From Puccinellia tenuiflora (taxonomy: Eukaryota; Streptophyta; Magnoliopsida; Poales; Poaceae): a stretch of 64,000 nucleotides of DNA. Within the stretch, counting starts at the first letter, position 1. Every line of letters begins with the position of its first letter. This document shows positions 23,201 to 34,728 of this stretch, one piece after another. The stretch lies in contig QRDG01001867.1 of assembly GCA_012064385.1 (NCBI GenBank), positions 62,001 through 126,000 of the forward strand, written 5' to 3'. The position numbers were made by a program, and so were the translations under genes. The notes beneath the pieces are model-generated. The model was given only the letters and a program-made list of their open reading frames with translations, was not told the origin of the DNA and made no database searches.

Positions 23201-23663
23201 GTCATTGGGCCTATATCGCCCTACTAAACTTGCGAGTACGTCGTACTCAGTCTCTCTTTGCTGCCTCTATGATTTTGTATTTCAGAGGAGGACGACACCG
23301 AGCGGCTAGGTGGGTTCTTCGTTGACGTCGACTACTAGTCTGGGGTTCCCAGGTGGCAGCTTGGGACCGTGGAACAAGCTGGCTTGGGTGATGTTATCTG
23401 TAGGCCTCTTAGGCCATAATTTGCTTCTTGTTGTATTAGACAACGCTACTTCGCTTCCGCTTGTTGAATTGTAGGATCTGTGATCCTTTTGCCTTGTAAT
23501 ATTTGTATTCTCCTCGTTATATGAGTTGCTATATAAATGTTTTGTGTCATAGAGTCATGCTTTGTGCCAGTTCTGTTCCACAAGTCTCGATCTTTGTTTT
23601 ATACATTGATGGTTGTGTTGCTTACATAGCCTCTATGTATAATTCCGGGGTCGGGGCGTTACA
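20277..23663. mobile_element. Solo LTR, 3387 bp, with 5-bp target duplication
   Basis: The insertion starts TGTAACATCC and ends GGGGCGTTACA, giving TG...CA with inverted TGTAAC/GTTACA ends. It is flanked by CACCG on both sides (20272-20276 and 23664-23668). There is no primer-binding site, polypurine tract, gag or pol frame and no second LTR copy inside. It is therefore best read as a solo LTR left by recombination of a long-LTR retrotransposon. Two clusters dense in TTCCGGA lie at 20750-20823 and 21365-21545. Confidence 0.78.
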
Positions 23664-23947
23664 CACCGGCACCCTCCAAACAACTCCCCAAACAAAAATT
23701 TCTCAATATTGCAAATTAAATTTCATTTGATTGAAATAGACACTTCGATGCAATTTGATTCGATTTCTAAACCCTAAACCTAATTCTAGCGGCAGACTCC
23801 GAGGCTTTCCCAGTGCACAGCTCGAGCTACTTCTTACATATGTCGATTGCGGAGGAGCCCAGCAAGCTCTGAGCTCATCCTCGGCACAGTGCTGCTCGAG
23901 CTACTCCTCATATATTTCAAGATCCTTGGTCAAGTGGACGTTTCAGG

Positions 23948-23988
23948 CCACTTCCTACGTCGATATCAATGATCGACGTAGGAAGTGG
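23948..23988. repeat. Perfect 17-bp inverted repeat (hairpin)
   Basis: The arm CCACTTCCTACGTCGAT at 23948-23964 is followed by a 7-nt loop and its exact reverse complement at 23972-23988. The loop words ATATCAATGA recur at about 24040. It lies inside the Harbinger-like element and its function is unknown. Confidence 0.85.
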
Positions 23989-24101
23989 AGAAAGCTCCCC
24001 TTGAACCGAATCTTGAAATCCCTGAGCTGCCAGAGAATCGATATCAATGACCGGCGCAGCTTGGTGGTGGCGGCAGAGAGGGCTCCTCGTCGTCGGAGTC
24101 C

Positions 24102-24554
24102 TCATACGCCAGCAGGGGGGGGCCGGCAGGGGGTAGTCGTTGGTGCCGGAGAAGCTTTGAGGCGGCAGGCGTACTCGGACTCGACGACAGCGTCCCAGTA
24201 AGGTGTCGCCACATTTAGCGGTGACACGTGGATCCGCTCCTCCTCCGTGGCGACATCTACATCCAACTGCCACAACGACTTGATGTAGTCCAGCCACGCC
24301 TGCCCGGTGAGGCGCGACGCTACCGGGACGTTGTCCAGGTTGAGCAGCCAGCCGTCCAGCAGGCGACGACCAGCAGGCAGCGGGAGGTAGTCACACATGA
24401 GCTGCTCCGCCTCCTCGACCATCACCAGACGACGGACGCCCGACGCGTCGGCCTGAGGAGGTGGAGATGGAGACGGTGGTGGTGGCGGTGCCACAGCCCG
24501 AGCCGCTGCAATCCGGACCCCTGGATCCGACGTTGTTCGTTCCGGCGTTGGCAC
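24102..24554 (-). CDS. Hypothetical protein frame inside transposon
   Basis: A 150-residue frame starts MPTPERTTSD. A Pro/Ser-rich stretch (about 22-35) is followed by a more ordered region (VEEAEQLMCDYLPLP, LLDGWLLNLDNVPVA, WLDYIKSLWQLDVDV) and a Pro-rich end. I do not recognise a family. The region between residues 45 and 125 has normal protein composition, so it may be a captured host-gene exon or an element-encoded protein. No introns are evident and expression is unknown. Confidence 0.3.
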   Translation of the reverse strand: MPTPERTTSDPGVRIAAARAVAPPPPPSPSPPPQADASGVRRLVMVEEAEQLMCDYLPLPAGRRLLDGWLLNLDNVPVASRLTGQAWLDYIKSLWQLDVDVATEEERIHVSPLNVATPYWDAVVESEYACRLKASPAPTTTPCRPPPAGV

Positions 24555-25285
24555 TGGAGCAACGAAGCCGCGTCAAGGCGGCGGCGTCGCTCGTGGTCCT
24601 CCTCCATCGGCTGGTAACCTGGCCTGCGGCGGTGCATCCTGGCTATGCGAGTGGCGAGTGGACGGAGAAGGAGAGGGTCGGTGGTGGTGTGTGTGAGAGG
24701 AGAGGCCCCGTGGTGGCTTTTTAAAGCCGGGCGAAGGAGCATAAATGTCGTCGCCATTAACACCAAGACGACATGCATGCCGCCCCATGGGCACTGCTCT
24801 GAGGCGACACTTCACTGCGCCACCTGAAACGATGTGGCTCGTGCAACGATACGATGAGTCGGCACTGACATGCTGCGGCGCCTGCATCGTTGCCGCGTGC
24901 CTGCGCACCGACAATTCGTCTCTGTGAGGATGATGGGCGGGCCATCCCTGTCGGAGGCAAGGGTCGGACATTGTCCGACACCGCGAAAACAACCCCCAAA
25001 GTTGGAGGCCTGGTTCGCGGTGTCAGATAGGTTTTGCGCCCCCCGGTGTGGCCTGTTTTTCTGTCTGGCACCCCAAAGGGGCTTTAGAGGCCCTTATACG
25101 CCCGCCCCCCCCCCCAATGGAGATGTTCTAAAATCTGCTTCCCGTCTCTCCCCAATAGAGCCCTCCTCCCTTCTCCCCTTGCCGTCGTGACGACGCATCT
25201 CCTTCTCTCTCGCGCTTGGATACAGGGTTGCACGGGCAGCCCTCCGTGGCGGGGGCGCGGGAGTCGGGTGGTTCCCATTAGATTA

Positions 25286-27590
25286 TGTGGAAGTGATACC
25301 TTTGTATCGGTATCGTTTTCGTGTTGATATAGGGGGCAAAGCCCAACGGTTACATAACGGTACAAGTAGAGATTAGAGGGGGGACATCAACACCTTGATT
25401 GACTCAATCATAGGCCTCATAACTACCGTACCAATCCTCACATAATTGCCTTATAGGTGCGGCATATTCTGTTTATAACAGATGGTAAGGATATATTGCT
25501 AACATCCTCCTAATAAAAAAACTTGTACAAGTTTAGATTACATTTAAAAATTTCTAATTCCTTATGAGGTAAGTCCTTCGTGAAACCATCAACAACTTGA
25601 TCAATGAGTGGAGATGAATTTAATGTCGAGTAATTTTTATAACTCTTTTTTTACAAAATGAAAATCAATCTCTGTGTGTTTTGTCCTTGCATGAAATACG
25701 TGGGTTACTAGAAAGATATCTAGCACCCATATTATGACACCATAGACATGGTGTCTCATGAATTTTAATACCAAGCTATTTTAGAATTGTTTCTACCCAT
25801 ATGACTTCTCATGTAGTATTTGCCAAGGATTTATACTCAGCCTATGTACTTGATCTAGACACGGTTGGTTGTTGCACTCCACGATATAAGATTTGGTCCA
25901 AAAAATATGACAAAGCCTCTAGTTGATCTTCTGTCATCAACACAACCTGCTCAATCTATATCTAAGAAAGCACTAATCAAAGTAGATGTGGAGCTTTCAA
26001 AATCAAGTCTTGTTGTGAGAGTATCTTTAATATATCATAGAAATTTCTTAACTGTTGACCAATATACAGTAGTAGGAGCATGAAGGTATTGGCATACCTT
26101 GTTAACTGAGAATGAGATATCAGGTCTAGTTAATGTCAAGTATTGCAGATCACCTACCATAATTTGTGCTATCTTCCATCTCTAATGCTTCACCTTCATG
26201 TGCAAATATTTTTTCTGATGCTGATAATGGTGTAGGGGACGGTTTGCAATTGTTCATACTACTTTTTGTTAGCAACTCGAATGCATATTTTTCTTGAGTA
26301 AGAACTAGTCCATCTTGAATTTTTCTTACTTCAATAACCATGAAGAAACGTAAATCTCCTAAATCCTTAATGAAAATTGTGTGTTTAAATCATGCACCAT
26401 AGTGGAGATAGCTTGACTTGATGAACTTGTGACTATGATGCCATCCACATAAACAAGGAAAAAAAACATAATACCTAACTTGTTGTAGATGAATAATGAT
26501 GTGTCTCCCTGAGAAGGCCGGAAGCCTAGTTGTTGAAGTTTGGTGGTCAAACGTGAATACCATGCTCTCGGCGCCTGTTTGAAACCATACACACCTTTGT
26601 CAAATTTGCAAATGTGACGAGGGGCATTGGCATCTACATACCTATGAGTTTGTCTCATTTACACCTCCTCTTCCAGAACATCATGTAAGAAGCCATTCTT
26701 GACATTGAGTTGTCGTAGTGACCAGCCCCTGGAGATAGCAATAGACAGAACAAGACGAATAGTGGATGATTTTATAATGGGACTAAAATTGTCCTCATAG
26801 TCTATACCATAACGTTGTTTAAAACCTTTTGCTACCAAACAAGCTTTGTACCGATCAATGGATACATAGGAATTTTTCTTGATTCAGTAAACCCATTTGC
26901 ATTCAATGATGTTTTTGTTATCATGGTGTTGGGGAACCAAGTGTCATGTGTTATTTTTCATGAGGGCATCATATTCCTCATCCATAGCCTTGCGCCAATC
27001 CGGGTTGCTTCGTGCCTCGTGTAAATTTTGTGGCTCTCCTATCGTACACAAAAAAGAGTAGCTTATAGTGCTATCAGTATATTTCTTAGGTTGTCGAATA
27101 CCCTTTTGTATCTGAGTTTGTGCCACACAAGGTGGTGTAGGACGATCAGATGCAGTAGATCCTGTCGCAGAAGATGGTGCAATACGGTTCGGTGTAGAAG
27201 ATCCTGGCACTTGGGAGTCTGGCACGGACGTGCACGTCCGATTGTCACCGCGTCGAGTAGCTGGCTGACGCGCGGTAGTCTAGATGATGCCGAGGTCGGA
27301 GGATAGGAGGACGACGGCAGGTCGAGAGCTTTCCCAGGACCTCCAACTGCGTCCGCATGCCGGCCGGTCAACAGATCCGGGGCGCTAACGTGGAGACTAG
27401 CTATAGCCGTGGCAGGTCCAGAGGGGACAGTGGTGAGTATGGCCTGGGCGGCGGCACCGGAGACGACGAGGGTATTCTCAGGATTGGGAGATGGGTGGTA
27501 GGTGGGGTTTGTGTGGTTGTCGATCGGGCCCCGGGTGGACAAAAGCCACACTCGGATACTGTTCATTTCACCCCAAACCCCAACCAAATT
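25286..27590 (-). pseudogene. Decayed Ty1/copia fragment (RT-RNase H-3' LTR)
   Basis: Read on the minus strand, the order is: integrase-RT linker (about 27225-27590); RT start NPDWRKAMDEEYDALMKN (near 26950); RT core GVYGFKQAPRAWYSRL with YVDG in place of YVDD (26359-26658); RVKKI-like linker (26150-26341); and RNase H remnants with STEAEYKSLA near 25830. Next come a purine-rich AGGAGGA and a short LTR-like segment starting TGTTAGCAATAT at about 25505 and running to about 25286. Many in-frame stops are present. The integrase, gag and 5' LTR are gone. The outer edges are approximate. Confidence 0.75.
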
Positions 27591-28345
27591 TGGGCTAGAT
27601 TTGGAGCGAAACGTACCAGTTCGCCCTCACCTGTCGTATGCGGTGGGCCGTTGGAGGCTGTCCCATGTCCGAATGGACAGAAAAGGATGTGTCTGGTCCG
27701 TTTTGCGAAGGGTCGTTGGAGCTGTGGAGGAGTTACATGGTGTTCATGCGTCACTCATTTTCACCTCTTGACATCACTTGATAATTCTAGCTCCGTCATT
27801 GCGTTGAAGGTGCCCTAACAAGACGAACAACTTAGACCCATCTAGGTAGAGTTGATAGAATAACATAATGAGTTGACCTCCGATTGTCTTGATAAAACAT
27901 ATACCATATCCTCCTATGTCTCAAGCTGGAGGTGATTGGTTGCGAGACGTATGCGATGACTTCGTTCCTTAAATTTGATACTTTCTTTGAATTGAATTAG
28001 GTAACTTTTGATTTTTTTCTATCTTATTACACACAAAAACACACAACAAGCTAAAACTAGTATGAACACTCCTAAAAATTGAAACAAAAACCAGGACGAT
28101 GATGATCCACAACAAATCGTGCACCCCAAGGAAAGGAGGTAAAGAAATAAAAAAAGGGGCAGAACCGTCTTTTCTCCCTCTCGTCCCCTTCCTTCCTTGT
28201 CAGCCCGAACTCGCACACCAAGTAGGGTTTTCTCCCCAATCGATCCATCCATCCCCATCCACCGCCGCCGCCGCCGCCGCCGCATTCAGGCCCGCCGACC
28301 CCACCCCACCCCCGAACCCTAGTCTATCCAACGCGCGGGGCCCCG
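27591..28345 (+). promoter_or_regulatory. eIF5B upstream region and 5' leader
   Basis: No coding region is seen. The leader before the ATG is C/T-rich and contains TAGGGTTT (28223-28230) and AACCCTAG (28315-28322), matching the telo-box motif common in promoters and leaders of plant translation genes. A (CCG)7 microsatellite lies at 28262-28283. The transcription start is not determinable; a functional telo-box is inference. Confidence 0.45.
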
Positions 28346-31300
28346 ATGGGGCGCAAGAAGAACGTCGCCATCGACGACGACGAGTACTCCCTGCCGCAGG
28401 ACGACGACGCGACGACGACGGCCGCGCCGCCCCCCGCCGCCGAGAAGGAGAGGCCGGCCAAGAAGGGCGGCAAGAAGGGGAAGAAGGGCGGCAAGTCCGC
28501 CGCCAACGACGACGACGACTACGAGCCCGCCGCTCCCCCTCCGCCGCCGGTAGCCGATGCGGACGGGGACGACGAGCCGATCAACCTCGTCTTCACCGGC
28601 AAGAAGAAGAAGAAGACCAAGGGAGGGGGCGGCGGGATGAGCGCCTTCGACGCCCTCGCGGCCGCGGGGGAGGACGAGGATGATGCCCCCGCGGCCGCCT
28701 CCTCCACCGCAGCCAGCACCGAGGCCGATAGGTCCGATCTCGGGGACGACGACCTCGACCTCGACTTCGGCAAGGCCAAGAAGAAGAAGAAGGGCGGCAA
28801 GGGGGCTCGCCAAGAGGACGACGACTACGAGCCCGCCCCTCCACCGCCGCCGCCTCAGGCCGAGGAGGAAGAGGACGAGGAGCCCATGGCGGCGAAGAAG
28901 CCGCAGAAGAAGAAGAAAAAGAAGGGCGGGTTCACCGTGGACGACGAGGACATCGACAGGCTCCTGGCAGAGATGGAGGACCCTCCACAGCCCACGGCGC
29001 AGGAGGCCGCCGAGCCGGAGGGTGGGGATTCTGTGTCTGTCCCTGATGCGGATGAAGGTGCCGGTGGAAGAAGTCCAAGAAGAAGAAAAAGAAAGGAGGG
29101 TTTACCGTGGACGACGAGGACATCGACAAGCTCCTTGCGGAGATCGAGGACCGGCCTGCTCCGGCTGAAGAGCCTGAGCCCAAGGCGGCAAAGGAGGAGG
29201 ATGCCGTGGCTCCTGCTGCGGTCAGTGTGGAAGATGCCGAAGGGAAGAATCAAAGAAGAAAAAGAAGAAGAGCGGAAGGACAGCTCAGGAGGAGGAAGAT
29301 TTGGATAAGCTTCTTGCCGAGCTCGGTGAAGGGCCTCCTGCACAAGAGAAGGAGAAACCATCCCAGGCACCGCCTTCCGCTCCAGCAGCGAAGGACGAAG
29401 AGGAGGCTGCGGAGGATGGCAATGCAGAGCAAAAGGTTGGGGAAGGAGAGGTGGAGTCTGCTGCAGCCAAGAAGAAAAAGAAGAAGAAGGAAAAAGAGAA
29501 GGAGAAGAAGGCGGCAGCAAAGGGGGCAGAGGTTAAGAAGGAGGAGGAAAAGGAGGTGGAGGTGCCCAAGGGGAAGGTTGACATGAAGAAGCTCCCAAAG
29601 CACGTCCGAGAGATGCAGGAGGCACTTGCGAAAAGGCAGGAAGCGGAGGAACGGAGGAAGAAAGAGGAGGAAGAACGTTTGAGGAAAGAGGAGGAGGAGC
29701 GTCTGAGGAAAGAGGAGGAAGAGAGGAAGGTGGAGGAAGCAAAGAAGAGGAAGAAGGAGAGGGAAAAGGAGAAGCTGCTAAAGAAGAAGTTGGAGGGTAA
29801 GCTCTTGACAGGGAAGCAGAAGGAGGAAGCTAAGAGGTTAGAAGCTATGAGGAGACAATTCCTTGAGCAGAGTGATGTTCAAGTAGCTGATGGTGCTGCC
29901 CCTGAGATAAAGAAGAGGCCCAAATACGAAAGCAAGAAGAAAAAAACTCAGACAAAGACTTCAGAGTCTGTGAAGGTAGCTGATGAACAGCAGCAAGAGG
30001 TAAATGAAGCCAACATTGACGAGGAAGAGTATGTCATAGTGGATCAGGAATCTCAGTCTCAGGTGGAGGAATCTGAGACGAAAACAGAACCTGATCAAGA
30101 GGTTGAAGATTTGAAACAAGAAGAGGAGGAAGATGAAGATGATTGGGATGCAAAGAGCTGGGATGACATTGATGTGAATTTGCCAAAGACAAATGCTTTT
30201 GAGGAGGAAGAGGAGAAGGAGGAGAAGCCTGTTACAGTGCCTACAGTGCCTGCTGTAAAAAATGTTGCTCCGCCTGTAGTTAACTCTAAAAAGAGTGAAA
30301 ACGAAGATGCGGGGTCCCAGTAATGGAGTTACGAATAAAAGGAATAAAGGGAAGAAAGGATCTTCTTCTAAAGACGATGACACTAAAAATGAGAGCAACC
30401 TTCGTTCACCAATCTGTTGCATCCTTGGTCATGTCGATACTGGAAAGACAAAGCTACTGGATTGTATTAGGCGAACTAATGTACAAGAAGGAGAAGCTGG
30501 CGGTATTACTCAACAGATTGGGGCTACATACTTTCCAACTGAGAACATTAGGGAGAGAACAAGGGAATTGAAGGCGGATGCTACTCTTAAGGTTCCAGGC
30601 CTGCTTGTTATTGATACTCCAGGCCACGAGTCCTTCAGTAATTTGCGTTCTAGAGGTTCAAGTTTGTGCGACATTGCCATTTTGGTTGTTGACATTATGC
30701 ATGGGCTCGAACCTCAGACAATTGAATCCCTGAATCTTTTGAAAGCTCGAGATGCAGTATTTATTGTTGCTTTGAACAAGGTATTATGCTTTGGATTTTT
30801 CTCGCTTTTTTGGCTTTCTTACTGTTCACCCATTTATTTGTTTGGTTCTTATCCCTGCATGAAGGTTGATCGTCTTTATGGCTGGAAAACTTGTCCCAAT
30901 GCTCCTATCGGAAAGGCTTTAAGACAACAAAATGATGATGTCAAGATGGAGTTCAATACGAGGCTTACTGATGTGTGTGGACATTATACTTTCCTCTTTT
31001 TTTATAAAGCGATGAACTCCTATTAGTTGGTGTTGCTATAATCACATGTATCTGCTCTGCCCAACAGATTGTCACAGAATTCAAGATGCAAGGTGTGAAT
31101 ACTGCTTTGTACTACAAGAACAAGGAGATGGAAGATACGTTTAACATCGTGCCTACAAGTGCAGTAAGGCATGATCTACCAATGAACTTATTGGCTCATT
31201 CGTTTAGATTTGTGACAACAACTATGATATTAATAGGATCTTTTCCTTAACACATAATGCACTGCTCTGTGCAGTGGTGAAGGCATTCCTGATCTGCTTC

Positions 31301-33881
31301 TACTATTGGTGCAATGGGCACAGAAGACAATGGAAGAAAAGCTTACTTTTGTCGATGAAGTCCAGGTACTGAGCATAATTTTACTTGCCATTTTAGAAGA
31401 ATGCACTTTTATGATCTTATCTTAGTAATATGTTTGTTGTACTGTGGTCTTATGGTCTTGTCTTATTGTGTTTCAGTGTACTGTGCTGGAAGTCAAGGTC
31501 ATCGAAGGTCATGGCACTACAATTGATGTTGTGCTGGTTAATGGTATGCTCCATGAAGGAGATCAAATAGTCGTGTGTGGCATGCAGGTACAAATCACTT
31601 TGATGTATGATTGCAATTTCTGAAGTAAGTACATCACCATCATATGTAATATTTATTGTGTTATCCATGTTTGTCATTTAGGGCCCCATTGTGACAACCA
31701 TCAGAGCTTTGTTGACACCACACCCCATGAAAGAGCTTCGAGTTAAGGTGTGTAACTCATTGTATTGTACCTCTGTTGTAATTTCTTGACAACCAATGTA
31801 GCGCTGTTCAACTATGCTGCCACTTGGAAGATTCATTCTCTCTCTCATACTTTCATGACCGGAGACCAATTGAAAGTGTTTTCTGATTAAATCGTTTATA
31901 TACTGTGAGGCTTGCATTATGTCACACTTTATTCAAGAGATTTACGTTGTGAACTTGTGATGTTATTTTGTGCCTAGTGGTCTTTAGTAAATTAGTGCCG
32001 TGCTACTCCTGATAGGCCTACCAAGAAGTTTAAATACTTACCACATGTGACCTTTTTTCCTGCCCTAAGATGGGTTTGGGTCAGAGTTTTGCCACTTTAA
32101 TGTCAACCATTTTTGTGACTAGCATGATGATTTTTTTCCTTCTGTATATTAGTGTATTTCAATGTCAGGTAGTAGCTACCTGGTTTTTCCCTCTACGCAT
32201 TGCCAATTTACCATGGTGTTAGCCCTACCAAGACGCTTAAAGCTTGCAAATTCATTATTTCTTCTGCACTAATATAATTTTGGTTTTGAGTCTTTTTTTT
32301 TTGGTTTTGGTTATATTTTTTAAGTTCAAGTTGGAGTCATAGGTTGAAACACAAATTTTCAGGGCACCTACCTTCATCATAAGAAGATCAGAGCTGCACA
32401 AGGAATTAAAATATCAGCACAGGTGGGTTCATACACTTTTGGCACTTCAGACTGTTATATCTTGAAAATTAACGAATGTTTTCTGTCAGGGTCTTGAACA
32501 TGCAATTGCGGGGACTGCTCTTTATGCTGTGCGACCTGACGAAGATATAGAGGACATGAAGGATGCTGTAATGGAAGAGATGGCAAGGGTTAGGAACCGA
32601 ATTGATAAGAGTGGCGAGGGTGTGTATGTGCAAGCATCAACGCTGGGGTCGTTGGAAGCCCTCACTGAGTTCTTGAAGAGCCCTGCTGTGAATATCCCCT
32701 TCTGTGATTTCAGCATAGGGCCAGTCCACAAGAAAGATGTTATGAAGGCCAGTGTTATGCTTGAGAGGAAGAAAGAATATGCAACTATCTTGGCGTTTGA
32801 TGTCAAAGTGATGCCTGATGCCCGTGATCTTGCAGAAGAGTCGGGTGTGAAGATCTTCGTGGCAGATATTATATACCACCTTTTTGACCAGTTTACAGCA
32901 TACATTCAGAACGTAAGGGACGAGAAGAAGAAGGAAAGTGCTGAAGAAGCTGTTTTCCCCTGTGTTCTCAAGATCATGCCAAACTGTGTCTTCAACAAGA
33001 AGGATCCGATTGTTTTGGGTGTCGATATCCTTGAAGGAATAGCTAAGGTATTTTGGCTGGCCACTGAGATTTATGTCTCCTCGACCCTTTTTTACTACAT
33101 TTTTTTTGTACTTAAGAAGTTATTTTCCTATGAGTATGCAGTAGTTAAAGAACAAGCTGGCCTAGCTGAACAGATACCAATAGGCTCATAATCTAAGATG
33201 TAGAAACTCTCACGGACAAGACATACAAAGAGACCCGCCAACTGTCTTTTTAGTGAATCTTTGGAGAAGTAAATGTCCAAAGACTTGAATATATATGTGC
33301 TACATTTTCTCCTATGTTATCGAATGATTTCTTAGTCTTTCCCTAAGATATGTATGCCAGCCCTCATTTTCCCTTGTCATGTAGATCGGGACGCCTATCT
33401 GCATACCCTCGAAAGAATTTATTGACATTGGGAAGATTGCCTCTATTGAAATTAATCACAAACAAGTCGATACAGCCACAAAAGGGCAAAAGGTGGCTAT
33501 AAAGGTTGGTACTATCTTGTGTTACTCGGTTGATTCTATGCTTTGCTAGGTTTATCACGTTTCGCCTGACATGTGTTGTTTACTGCATTGTGACCACAAG
33601 ATTATCGGGAGCAACTCGGATGAGCAGCAGAAGAGTTTCGGCAGGCACTTTGAGATGGAAGACGAGCTTGTCAGCCACATCACAAGGCGGTCCATCGATC
33701 TTCTTAAAGCAAACTACAGGGCAAGTCTCCACGTTTCTTTCAGCGTGCATTCTGTCTGCCTTACTATATTGGGCCACCAGTAACTAACCAATTTCTTTTA
33801 TCATTGTTGCTGCAGGATGAATTGTCACTGGACGACTGGAAGCTTGTCGCGAAGCTGAAGAAGATACTGAACATACCATGA
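28346..33881 (+). CDS. eIF5B: Translation initiation factor eIF5B, 11 exons, three frame breaks in exon 1
   Basis: Exons: 28346-30780, 30865-30972, 31068-31168, 31275-31365, 31477-31587, 31682-31747, 32363-32422, 32490-33047, 33385-33504, 33601-33720, 33816-33881; about 1278 codons, a normal length. eIF5B is the cytosolic GTPase that drives 60S subunit joining. The N-terminal third is Lys/Glu/Asp-rich with three copies of a poly-Lys plus DxDKLLAE motif. The GTPase shows GHVDTGKTKLLD (about residue 695), GGITQQIG, DTPGHESF, NKVD across splice 1 and SGEG. Domains II-IV follow (VYVQASTLGSLEAL, SIGPVHKKDVMKAS, VFPCVLKIMP, KKDPIVLGVDILEGIAK). Exon 1 is broken by three 1-bp indels near 29068, 29253 and 30305, all in homopolymers; exons 2-11 are intact. 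Introns 3 and 10 have GC donors. It is either a recent pseudogene or a functional gene with consensus errors. Confidence 0.9.
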
Positions 33882-34728
33882 GACCAACAAAGCCCATTAT
33901 CCTGTCAGCCACATGCTTTGACCGTTGGTCGGCATGGTGGGCACGAGATGCTTTTTGGAGTGCACAAAATGGACGATGGTAGTGTTTTTCTGCGCCGTTT
34001 ACTTGAAACTCGGATTGCGGCTGAGGAAAAAACATGTGCCATCGAAGTTGCCCATACTTCAATTTTGATGATACGGTTGTAATTTTGCCGGAGTGCCGCC
34101 TGCTTGCCTGACTTGGTGAATGCACCCTGTAGTAATAACAGCGGATTTGGTTGGAGGCGCGATGTTCCTGCTCTGGCATTTTCATGGTTATTATTTTGGT
34201 TAACTCGGGAGCTCCTCGTTGTGCTGATGAAATTTCGGTTCTTGAGAGGGTACTGTCTGGGTACAATTAAACTGTTATTATAGTGGACCTGTAAAGAGGG
34301 GAGTTGGGCCTTGAATTTTACGTCTTTGAGCGGTATTGCTTGGGCTGGTCAATGATGGGGTAGTTAACTGGACTGGGCTGTTTTTCCAGACATTTGTTGT
34401 TTCATAGTTATACATGGTGGTTGTGCCATTTTACTCATGATCCCAGGTCAACAGTAAAAAATACTCCTACTAGATGAAATAAATATAAAATATAAATTTA
34501 TGCATAGAATGCAAGTTAACTGGACCGGGCTGTCTTGGGATTCCTGGTTTCATTAGTCTAATTGCCATTTTACATCCTTGGGATCATACACGGTGGTGTG
34601 TCAGCATTTTGCCAGGCCGAACCCGGTATGAAGTATCAGATTTTTCACCAAACGGACATGCTTCAATCTGGGTAGACGCTTAATTAGTACCAATCCGGAT
34701 AGCAGAGTCGCGTGGTTGTACTAGTATC
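33882..34728. other. eIF5B 3' flank, no gene seen
   Basis: The first 300 bp probably contain the eIF5B 3' UTR. The rest is AT-rich intergenic sequence without a supported feature. Confidence 0.5.

Larger units (their letters stand above)
20173..25128. mobile_element. Harbinger-like non-autonomous element, split by solo LTR
   Basis: The left end GGGCATCTCCACGGGG and the right end (reverse complement GAACATCTCCATTGGGG) match. Both flanks carry TAA (20170-20172 and 25129-25131) as a 3-bp target duplication. Inner terminal parts also correspond (CCTCCAGTTAGAGGCCCCTTTGGGG against CCTCTAAAGCCCCTTTGGGG). Without the inserted LTR the element is about 1.56 kb. It carries one minus-strand frame of unknown function. 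The TIR and TSD suit PIF/Harbinger, but the family is inferred. Confidence 0.65.

Noticed and set aside
20277..23663. Complete LTR retrotransposon
   Set aside because: No paired LTR, primer-binding site, polypurine tract or gag/pol frame within the TSD-bounded interval; solo LTR fits better.
28319..28813. Minus-strand 164-codon frame over eIF5B
   Set aside because: Shadow of Lys/Glu/Asp-rich codons on the other strand; no domain.
29301..31026. Separate genes for the open frames within eIF5B
   Set aside because: Each continues eIF5B similarity exactly where the preceding frame breaks, so they are one gene with frame breaks.
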